Shown here one piece after another: positions 1 through 6,057 of a stretch of 11,455 nucleotides of DNA (its first letter is position 1; the number at the start of each line of letters is the position of its first letter). The stretch is from CAYTRP01 sp964625145 (lineage in GTDB: Bacteria; Sumerlaeota; Sumerlaeia; SLMS01; JAHLLQ01). The translations under genes were made by a program, and so were the position numbers. The DNA lies in assembly GCA_964625145.1 (NCBI GenBank), contig CAZVAQ010000110.1, forward strand, positions 1 to 11,455, in the 5' to 3' direction. A model generated the notes under the pieces. The model was not told where the DNA came from and made no database searches. It saw only the letters and a list, made by a program, of their open reading frames with translations.

Positions 1-969
1 GACATTGTTTGTCACGTGGCAACGGGCGATATCCACGGTGATGAGCCCATCATAGGAGTTCCAAAAGCGCATTGGCGTGATATGGGAATCCTTCACAGTG
101 ATCTCGAGTGGGTATGTGGTCGAGAAGGTCTCGACTGAAAGGGACGTCTCCGAGAGATCGCAGTCCGAAATACGAATTCGGGCTGACAAATACGGGTAGG
201 TAATGGAGCCACTCATCCTGATTGCCGATTCATAGCCTGCGATGCGGCATTGGTCCAGAACCACCTTTGGAATGACGTCATGTCCCCATGGGATCGACAC
301 GTCAATCGCGGGTAACGCCCGATCAAAGGAGCCGCCTACAATGATACATCTTCTTAGCTCGATGGAGGGCCAACCCCCATCGGCAAAGAATGCCTGCGCA
401 TTGGGGAGCAGAAACACCGTGTCCTCGAAGGAGAGGTGATACGAAGATTCTGCCCACAGCTCAAAGGCTGCACGCGGCCCGCCCAATGACGACGCTGGAC
501 TCGTGTGGTATGACGATTCAATCACTGAGTTCCGGACGATCACAATCGGATGCAGATTTTCCCATGCACTAATAGTGACATTGTTGGGCCCCAACTTCCA
601 GTGGGTATGATTGAGTTGGAGCGCGGGCGGGTTGTCATCCGACGTGGCGATCTCAATTGGATAGAAGTAAACGCCCTCATGTTCAATGGTCACGGGCCTC
701 TCGGCCGTGCCATTGGCGATGAGCTGCCCATCGCTGATTAACAGGGGGTTCATGTGATCCGGGCTCGGACGAATGACAAGGTGTGCGCCGGCCTCCAGCC
801 GGAGCACGCCGTCGTCCGCGATATAGACGTACTCCACGACAAAGGGAGAATCCTCCTCCGTGATGACCTTCTCCTCATTCCACAGCGTGATGGAATTCTG
901 TGCAGGGCAGAGCCCAATCATGAGAAGCCAAGCAGCGAGGAAGGTGAGGACAGTCAGGGGCTTCCTCAT
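1..969 (-). CDS. secreted beta-helix protein, paralogue A (3' end missing)
   Basis: The frame is open from an ATG at 967-969 to the left window edge: 323 codons and no stop, so the gene is partial. Residues 1-24 form a signal peptide (MRKPLTVLTF start, long hydrophobic core, then CPAQ), so export is likely. The body resembles its two right-hand neighbours. Shared motifs are TEEDSPFVV, then GVLRLEAGAHLVI, then a G.LIA.GTAE.PV strand, then LNHTHWKLGP, then several short strands ending in V.DSHITP. These are stacked-strand features of right-handed beta-helices. In the neighbours the next element is an SPFR.ADIN linker and a dockerin-type domain, so that part probably lies just outside the window. 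The start overlaps the upstream stop by 4 bases (ATGA), with GGAGG 7 bases ahead. Function is unknown; a surface or polysaccharide-associated role is inference. Confidence 0.85.
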   Translation of the reverse strand, partial: MRKPLTVLTFLAAWLLMIGLCPAQNSITLWNEEKVITEEDSPFVVEYVYIADDGVLRLEAGAHLVIRPSPDHMNPLLISDGQLIANGTAERPVTIEHEGVYFYPIEIATSDDNPPALQLNHTHWKLGPNNVTISAWENLHPIVIVRNSVIESSYHTSPASSLGGPRAAFELWAESSYHLSFEDTVFLLPNAQAFFADGGWPSIELRRCIIVGGSFDRALPAIDVSIPWGHDVIPKVVLDQCRIAGYESAIRMSGSITYPYLSARIRISDCDLSETSLSVETFSTTYPLEITVKDSHITPMRFWNSYDGLITVDIARCHVTNNV

Positions 970-2226
970 GGCACTTCCTCCACGGGCAGGAAGTTGAGCG
1001 TCCCTTCGGCGTAGGCCTGCAGGACAGCCAAGTCGCGAAGTCCTATCCCGCCATCTCCATCCATGTCCAGCATCCCAGGATCGTCAGGCCCCTCTACATC
1101 AAGGGCTCCGGATATGACATCCATCAGGATGCGCACATCATTGTGGTTCACGATGCCGTCACTATTGATATCCGCGGATCGAAAGGGAGAGTGGTCGAGC
1201 GGATTGTTGACGGTCGTGACCACTAGCGCATTGCTGAAGTCCTCTCCCTCGGCGATGTAGGATCGCAGAAATGAGAGCTGGGCCCGTGGTTCCTCAACGA
1301 GGCCAAAGTGGACCGGGGCCACATGTGAGTCCTCAACATGGAAATCCAAGGGCGTGTCCGTGGAATCAACCCGCGCCAGCAACCCGCAGGTGGAGAAATC
1401 CGAGCCGCGTATGGTGATCGCCAGCTGGACCTCCTCGTCTGAGGACAACATTCCGACCCGAATTGCGGATTCAAATCCGCTGAAACGACAATCCTCCAGC
1501 AGTAGCGCGGAATCGATCCATGCCGGATATGGTGAGGGAAATTGGCCGATGTTGATTGCGGAAAGGGACTGTGGATAAGGGCCTGCCGTAAAGACGCACC
1601 TGCGCATTTCCACCGGACGATTGGTTGCAATCAGCCTGAGAGCGGCATTGGTGCTTGACGAAAAAAGGGTACTCTCGAAGACAATCGGTTCGATTCCCCC
1701 CCCCTCAAGAACAAACATCGCATCGTGATAGTAATCCNNNNNNNNNNNNNNNNNNNNGGGACGCGGTTGAAATCAGAATGCTGTTCCGGATGGAAACCAG
1801 AGGCACAGTCTCCGATCCATCGCCCTCCGAGGAGATCACCATTCGCGACGGGCCCATGTCCCAGATCGTGTGCTCGAGACTGAGGGCACGACGTTCTGAA
1901 TGATGAGGGGAAAGCCAAATAGAGGACTCGTTTGTCACCGAACCTATTTCGATTCTCGCCGGCTTCTCGGGAGTGCCCTCTGCGATGAGCCGACCGCCCC
2001 GGATCTCTATTCCTCCTCCATACCCAGTCGGTGCAATGACCAGTCGGGCGCCCGGCTCGAGGCGCATGATACCATTTTGGGCAAGGTAAAGACTGGTTAG
2101 GACCAAGGGGGAGTCCTCCTCTGTGAGGATGTACTCCGTATTTGCCAGACCCAACTCCTCCCCCAAGGCACTCGTCCCTGAGGCAAGAAGGAGCAGCAGC
2201 ATGGCCATGGGACGAAGACTTCCCAT
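966..2226 (-). CDS. secreted beta-helix protein with dockerin-type domain, paralogue B (split by assembly gap)
   Basis: One gene read in two pieces around the 20-N gap: 156 codons before it (2226-1758) and about 256 residues after it (1737-966), near 419 residues in all against 423 for paralogue C. The ATG at 2226 is preferred because AGGAGG lies 7 bases upstream; a GTG at 2229 is also possible. A signal peptide (MGSLRPMAMLLLLLASGTSA) is followed by TEEDSPLVL, GIMRLEPGARLVI and LEHTIWDMGPS, all matching A and C. About 68 residues from the end are two calcium loops, DINSDGIVNHND and DMDGDGGIGLRD, each with Asp or Asn at loop positions 1, 3, 5 and 12, as in dockerin type I repeats. The two pieces are in different frames only because the gap length is nominal. 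Role unknown; export and calcium-dependent folding are inferred. Confidence 0.8.
977..981 (-). promoter_or_regulatory. Shine-Dalgarno site for paralogue A, inside the end of paralogue B
   Basis: GGAGG on the minus strand lies 7 bases before the ATG at 969. It sits within the last codons of the upstream gene (Glu-Glu-Val-Pro-stop), which supports the 969 start and translational coupling. Confidence 0.7.
1696..1704 (-). repeat. G9 homopolymer inside paralogue B
   Basis: Nine consecutive C on the plus strand (G on the coding strand) encode part of Glu-Gly-Gly-Gly-Ile. At nine bases the frame on both sides aligns without gaps to paralogue A (AMFVLEGGGIEPIVFESTLF against AAFELWAESSYHLSFEDTVF), so this length is the in-frame state. 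Confidence 0.8.
1738..1757. other. assembly gap (20 N)
   Basis: Run of 20 N inside paralogue B. One base is left over on each side of the flanking codons, so a true gap must be 1 modulo 3. Alignment with paralogue A suggests about six or seven missing residues, i.e. roughly 16, 19 or 22 bases. Confidence 0.9.
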
Positions 2227-3497
2227 CACGGCGCCTCCTGCGGCGGAAGGAAGAGCAACACCCCATCCACATAAGCTCTCAGCAGCGCCGCGTCGCGGAT
2301 GGTGACGGCCTCGTCGCCGTCGATGTCATGGATGGGTTCTGGGCTACCTTGCCCGGCGAGGACCTTCATCAGCTCCTGCAGATCGGCATAATCAGTGCGG
2401 CCGTCGCCGTTGATGTCGGCGTGGCGGAAGGGGGATTCGACGAGGGGGTCGATGACAATCTCGTCGTCAGGAGAATTGGAGTAGGGGGGGCCATCTTCCA
2501 TATAGCAGCGGGTGAAGGTCAATGCACTGGGAGTCCAAGCGCCATCAATGTGTGTGGGCGAGATGTGGGAGTCCACAACGGAGAGGAACAAGTTTTGGTG
2601 CCCGTAATCGATGAGCATGTAGGGAGTCTGGGAGAAATCCGAGCCTGCTATCTCGACGATGCGATGCCCATTGTATCCTTCGCCGAACTGGCCAATTGCG
2701 GCAGTGTTTCCAACAAAGCGGCAGTCGTTGACGCGGATTCTCGAGGGCATCCCCCAATCAGCGGCCTGAATGCCCAAGCGCCATCCATCCCACTCTTCAA
2801 CATCCTGCTGGATTCCAATAACCACGCATCTCTTCATTTCCAGGAAATTATTATCGCCAATGCCAATGGCCGTTATCGTCGAGGATTCAATAAGGCAGTC
2901 CTCCATGAGTAAGTGCGTTGGTGAGGTTCCGCCCAGGGCATCAGTGAGCGACAGGATCATGGGACCCACGTGGAATTGCCAGTCCCACTCCCATCCCCAT
3001 TCCTCCCACGACGGCGTCGGCGCAGCCGACCTGATGATGGAGTCGCGAGCGATCATGATGGGGAATGCATCCGGATAGTTCTCATCGGGGAAATCGAGGA
3101 GGACCAAGCGGCTGACGCCTAGATCCCAGATCGTGTGGTTGAGATCGATGATGGTGCCATGTTCTTCGCCGCCCCAGCGCTCGGCAACGACGTTGGAGTT
3201 GGGGGCGGATTGGCGGATGATGACCGGCTTCTCTACCGTGCCCGCGGCTACTAGCCGTCCACCGTGGAGGAGATGCAAAGGCATGTCGTTGTGCTTGCCG
3301 GTTATGACAAGTTCCGCGCCCGGCTCCAGGAACAATGTCCCGTTGTTCTGGATGATCACATGACTGACGACCAGGGGGGAATTTGCCTCTGTCAAGGTGT
3401 AGTCGTCGAAGTTGACAATGAGGCTCTGCCCCCTCGCTGCTCCCGCCAGGCCAAGTGCCATAAAGAGGGGGACGATCACGGCATGAATCTGCTTCAT
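2226..3497 (-). CDS. secreted beta-helix protein with dockerin-type domain, paralogue C (first gene of operon)
   Basis: Complete, 423 residues. An N-terminal signal peptide (MKQIHAVIVPLFMALGLAGA, likely cleaved near ARG-QS) directs export. The body carries TEANSPLVV, GTLFLEPGAELVI, GGRLVAAGTVEKPVII and LNHTIWDLGVS, then repeated short strands of the ..EDC../..RC../..DCRF type typical of right-handed beta-helices. After an SPFRHADIN linker, residues 361-372 (DINGDGRTDYAD) and 391-402 (DIDGDEAVTIRD) are two dockerin-type calcium loops; Gly is replaced by Glu at position 6 of the second. AAGGA sits 9 bases before the ATG. The stop overlaps the start of paralogue B by one base (TGATG). No catalytic motif of a pectate lyase or other glycoside-active enzyme was recognised, so binding or structural roles are as likely as catalysis. 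Confidence 0.88.
   Translation of the reverse strand: MKQIHAVIVPLFMALGLAGAARGQSLIVNFDDYTLTEANSPLVVSHVIIQNNGTLFLEPGAELVITGKHNDMPLHLLHGGRLVAAGTVEKPVIIRQSAPNSNVVAERWGGEEHGTIIDLNHTIWDLGVSRLVLLDFPDENYPDAFPIMIARDSIIRSAAPTPSWEEWGWEWDWQFHVGPMILSLTDALGGTSPTHLLMEDCLIESSTITAIGIGDNNFLEMKRCVVIGIQQDVEEWDGWRLGIQAADWGMPSRIRVNDCRFVGNTAAIGQFGEGYNGHRIVEIAGSDFSQTPYMLIDYGHQNLFLSVVDSHISPTHIDGAWTPSALTFTRCYMEDGPPYSNSPDDEIVIDPLVESPFRHADINGDGRTDYADLQELMKVLAGQGSPEPIHDIDGDEAVTIRDAALLRAYVDGVLLFLPPQEAP
2234..2239 (-). promoter_or_regulatory. Shine-Dalgarno site for paralogue B, inside the end of paralogue C
   Basis: A perfect AGGAGG lies 7 bases before the ATG at 2226 and 4 before the in-frame GTG at 2229. It is encoded by the last codons of paralogue C (Gln-Glu-Ala-Pro-stop). 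The spacing favours the ATG. Confidence 0.75.
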
Positions 3498-3768
3498 GTG
3501 GATTCTTCCTTGGTGGGAGGCGAGTCGATCGTTTCCGACAAATGAAGAACTTTTCGGAACGAGTCAGCCGGATAAATCAGATGATCTTCAAGTTCACCAA
3601 TTTGACTGCGTCACTTCCAGCAGTCGGGCAACTGATTTTTGCCAGAGGGGCCTGGTGGGGCATTTTGGGGCGAAGCCACTGGTCAGCTCATCCCCCAACC
3701 CCGCTCTTGCGTCCGGGGGGGAGGTGTGCAGGGTGGGTAAGTGATTTCACGTCCGGGGGCTTGGCGGC
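3498..3768. promoter_or_regulatory. divergent intergenic region between beta-helix operon and NtrC-type regulator
   Basis: Both transcription units must start in or near these 271 bases. No convincing sigma-70 promoter was found. Structures seen are: an imperfect inverted repeat 3530-3538/3554-3561 (CGTTTCCGA with TCGGAACG) in the leader of paralogue C; a 5-bp inverted repeat GGCAA/TTGCC at 3627-3631/3639-3643; a G-rich tract at 3715-3739; and a direct repeat listed separately. Short open frames here have no start-site support and look spurious. Confidence 0.5.
3710..3759 (+). repeat. direct repeat CGTCCGGGGG, two copies 40 bases apart
   Basis: Identical 10-mers at 3710-3719 and 3750-3759, start to start 40 bases, i.e. 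about four helical turns. The second copy ends 9 bases before the regulator's ATG and could double as a weak G-rich ribosome binding site. Paired sites on one helix face could be an operator, but this is speculative. Confidence 0.45.
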
Positions 3769-5247
3769 ATGGCTCAACCGAAGGTGCTGGTGGTCGATGA
3801 CGAGGCGAACATCCGTCTGGTGCTGTGCGAGGTGTTGCGGCGCGAGGGGCTGGCGCCCGAGCAGTGCGCCAATGGGGCCGAGGCGCTGGACCGGGTGAAG
3901 GCGTCGCCTTTTGACATCGTCATCATGGACGTGCGCATGCCCCGCATGGACGGTATCACCGCCCTGAAGGAGATGATGCGGGTGCGGCCGGAGACGGCCG
4001 TGCTGATCATCACGGCCCATGGTTCGGAGAACACCGCCATGGAGGCGATGGAGGCGGGCGCCTACGATTATTTCAGCAAGCCGTTTGACATTAACGAGGT
4101 GCGGGTGGTCGTCCGCCGGGCGGCGGAGCGCATCCGGCTGCTGAAGTCGTTGAAAGCCGCGCGGGAGGAAGCCGTCTCGCGCTATTCCTTTGACCGCATC
4201 GTCGGGCAATCCAGCGGCATGCGGGAGGTCTTTGACAATCTGAAGCGGGTTGTGGAGACGGATGTGTCGGTGCTGGTGACCGGCGAATCGGGAACGGGCA
4301 AGGAACTGGTCGCCGCGGCGCTGCATCACAACAGCCTGCGGCGCGATGGGCCCTTCATCAAGGTCAACACGGTGGCGATTCCGGAGACGCTGCTGGAGAG
4401 CGAGATGTTTGGCCATGAGCGCGGCTCGTTCACGGGGGCTGTGCAGCAGAAGATCGGCAAGGTGGAAGCCGCCAATGGCGGGACGCTGTTCCTGGACGAG
4501 ATCGGGGACATGCCGCTGGCGCTGCAGGCCAAGCTATTGCGCGTGCTGCAGGAGCGCGAGATCACGCGCGTGGGCTCCACGAAGTCGATCAAGGTCGACA
4601 TTCGCGTGGTGTGCGCCACCAACCGCGACTTGCTCAAGTGCGTGGAGCAGGGGACATTCCGCGAGGACCTCTATTACCGCATCAACGTGTTGCCGGTGCA
4701 CATTCCGCCCCTTCGCCATCGAAGGGAGGACATCCCGCTGCTGCTGGATCACTTCATCCAGGTCTATAATCCGAAGCTGGGAAAGGCGATCAAGGCAGTC
4801 AGCCCGGAAGTGCTGGACAAGTTCCTCAACTATCCATGGCCGGGCAATGTGCGCGAGTTGGAGAACATCGTGCAGCGCACGATGCTGATGACGACGGGTG
4901 ACACGGTGGAGGTGGATGACCTGCCACCGGTACTGAAGGCCGTTCGGGAGTACGTCTCGCCCAAGTCGGGTGTCACCATGATGCTCAGCGATGACAATCC
5001 GCTGAAGGATTTGGACCTCGGCCGGTTGCTGGACCGCGATGACTTCTCGATTCCTCTGGCGGATCGTCTGACGCAGATCAGCGACCACATCGAGAAGTAC
5101 CTGATCAAGGCGGCGCTGGAGAAGAAGGACGGTCATCGCCAGGAAACGGCGGACCTGCTGGGCATCAGCCGCAAGAGCCTGCACAACAAGATGGTGCGCT
5201 ACGAGCTGTTTGATGAAGGGCGCCCCACCTCGGCTGGTGAGGATTGA
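3769..5247 (+). CDS. sigma-54-dependent response regulator, NtrC family
   Basis: 492 residues with the classic three domains. Receiver domain, residues 4-120: acidic pair Asp10/Asp11, phospho-acceptor Asp54 in IMDVRMP, Thr82 and Lys104 in SKPF. AAA+ domain, about 142-390: Walker A GESGTGKE at 172-179, sigma-54 contact loop GSFTGA at 219-224 (usual form GAFTGA), Walker B LFLDEIGD with Asp243/Glu244, and FREDLYYRINVLP, which includes candidate arginine-finger residues. A Fis-type helix-turn-helix near the C-terminus contains RQETADLLGISRKSLHNKM. By family knowledge, phosphorylation drives oligomerisation and ATP-powered opening of sigma-54 RNA polymerase complexes. No histidine kinase is visible, so it is an orphan here. 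The upstream G-rich stretch is only a weak ribosome site. It is divergent from the beta-helix operon, which may or may not be a target; no sigma-54 promoter was found there. The specific subfamily is not resolved. Confidence 0.95.
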   Translation: MAQPKVLVVDDEANIRLVLCEVLRREGLAPEQCANGAEALDRVKASPFDIVIMDVRMPRMDGITALKEMMRVRPETAVLIITAHGSENTAMEAMEAGAYDYFSKPFDINEVRVVVRRAAERIRLLKSLKAAREEAVSRYSFDRIVGQSSGMREVFDNLKRVVETDVSVLVTGESGTGKELVAAALHHNSLRRDGPFIKVNTVAIPETLLESEMFGHERGSFTGAVQQKIGKVEAANGGTLFLDEIGDMPLALQAKLLRVLQEREITRVGSTKSIKVDIRVVCATNRDLLKCVEQGTFREDLYYRINVLPVHIPPLRHRREDIPLLLDHFIQVYNPKLGKAIKAVSPEVLDKFLNYPWPGNVRELENIVQRTMLMTTGDTVEVDDLPPVLKAVREYVSPKSGVTMMLSDDNPLKDLDLGRLLDRDDFSIPLADRLTQISDHIEKYLIKAALEKKDGHRQETADLLGISRKSLHNKMVRYELFDEGRPTSAGED

Positions 5248-5258
5248 TTTCAAGACCA

Positions 5259-5271
5259 ACCGTCGGACGGT
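5259..5271. promoter_or_regulatory. 13-base near-palindrome just upstream of the glycosylase
   Basis: ACCGTC-G-GACGGT: six perfect pairs around one central base, ending 5 bases before the ATG at 5277 and lying between the two plus-strand genes. It could be an operator half-site pair; a one-base centre cannot form a normal hairpin loop. Chance is possible. Confidence 0.25.
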
Positions 5272-5276
5272 GACCA

Positions 5277-5966
5277 ATGGCCAGCAGCCCACGTCGCAAG
5301 CAACCAAGTGCCCTGCCCGCCAGCCCCAAGGCGGCCGTCTTGCGATTGAAGGAGGCGGACCCGGCGCTTGGCCGCGCCATACAGGCAGTCGGGCCGTTCA
5401 GGTTGCCGCGTCGCGTGCCCGGCCTGCACCTGCTTTGCGCGTCCGTCATTGGGCAATCCATCTCCGTGAAGGCCGCGCGGACGATCGTGAACCGATTCAC
5501 CGACAAATTTGGAGGACCAGAGACGCTTCAGCCGCGCGGCGTCCTGCGGGCAAAGCCCGAAACATTGCGCGCCATCGGCATCAACGGAACGAAGGTGGAT
5601 GCGATCCGCGGGCTGGCCGAAATTTGGCAGCAGGAGCGCTGGACGCCGGAGACCGTGGTGCATGTGCCGGACGAGGAGCTGCTGGCGCGCCTGACCGCCG
5701 TGCGCGGCATTGGTCCGTGGACGGTGAAGATGTTCCTGATCTTTGGCCTGCGGCGGCCTAATGTGTTGCCACAGGAGGACCTGGGCCTGCAGGAGGGGAT
5801 CAAGCTGATCGATGGCATGGACCGCCGCCCCACGCAGCGCGAGGTGTTGGCGCGCGCCGAGTCCTGGCGGCCGTGGTGCACCATCGCGACGGTCTACGCG
5901 TGGCAGTACCTGATGCACGCGTCGAACACGTCGATCGATGATGCGTCCAATTGGTGGAAGGAATAG
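5277..5966 (+). CDS. DNA-3-methyladenine glycosylase, AlkA/HhH-GPD family
   Basis: 229 residues. The helix-hairpin-helix is LTAVRGIGPWTVKMFLIFG (about 139-157), with the GIGPWT hairpin that contacts the DNA backbone. It is followed by VLPQEDLGLQEG, in which Asp168 matches the catalytic Asp of the LPxDD element in AlkA-type enzymes. Upstream, LCASVIGQSISVKAA (about 53-67) is the usual conserved family helix. The enzyme is expected to remove alkylated purines such as 3-methyladenine in base-excision repair. The protein lacks the extra N-terminal domain of E. coli AlkA and has a basic, Pro-rich start (MASSPRRKQP). It starts 29 bases after the regulator's stop, so co-transcription is plausible without obvious functional linkage. 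The ribosome site is weak, and the precise start is less certain than the family. Confidence 0.9.
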   Translation: MASSPRRKQPSALPASPKAAVLRLKEADPALGRAIQAVGPFRLPRRVPGLHLLCASVIGQSISVKAARTIVNRFTDKFGGPETLQPRGVLRAKPETLRAIGINGTKVDAIRGLAEIWQQERWTPETVVHVPDEELLARLTAVRGIGPWTVKMFLIFGLRRPNVLPQEDLGLQEGIKLIDGMDRRPTQREVLARAESWRPWCTIATVYAWQYLMHASNTSIDDASNWWKE

Positions 5967-5970
5967 AAAA

Positions 5971-5998
5971 GTTCCGAGTTCCGGGTTACGGGTTCCGG
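5971..5998 (+). repeat. degenerate heptamer tandem array, GTTCCGG type
   Basis: Four contiguous 7-base units: GTTCCGA, GTTCCGG, GTTACGG, GTTCCGG. Traces (GTTTTCT, then GTTCGGG at 6007-6013) follow. It begins 4 bases after the glycosylase stop, between two convergent genes. It resembles the short tandemly repeated repetitive heptamers known from cyanobacteria in form only. Confidence 0.75.
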
Positions 5999-6057
5999 GT
6001 TTTCTCGTTCGGGACCTCTCGGCATTCTCTTCCTCACACCAGGATTGCGACAGTTAG

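Noticed and set aside
2142..2912. 256-codon plus-strand frame across paralogues B and C
   Set aside because: It crosses the junction of two well-supported minus-strand genes and has no recognisable domain.
3627..3644. TGGCA...TTGC on the minus strand, resembling a sigma-54 promoter for the beta-helix operon
   Set aside because: The GG and GC elements are 12 bases apart, whereas sigma-54 promoters require 10. No correct alignment was found.
3715..3739. G-quadruplex candidate upstream of the regulator
   Set aside because: The G runs are present but one loop is about nine bases, longer than standard criteria. Not supported by sequence alone.
3688..5307. Long minus-strand open frames opposite the NtrC-type regulator (3688-4416, 4534-5307)
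   Set aside because: The plus-strand frame has every NtrC-family motif; the opposite frames are His/Arg/Gln-rich shadows.
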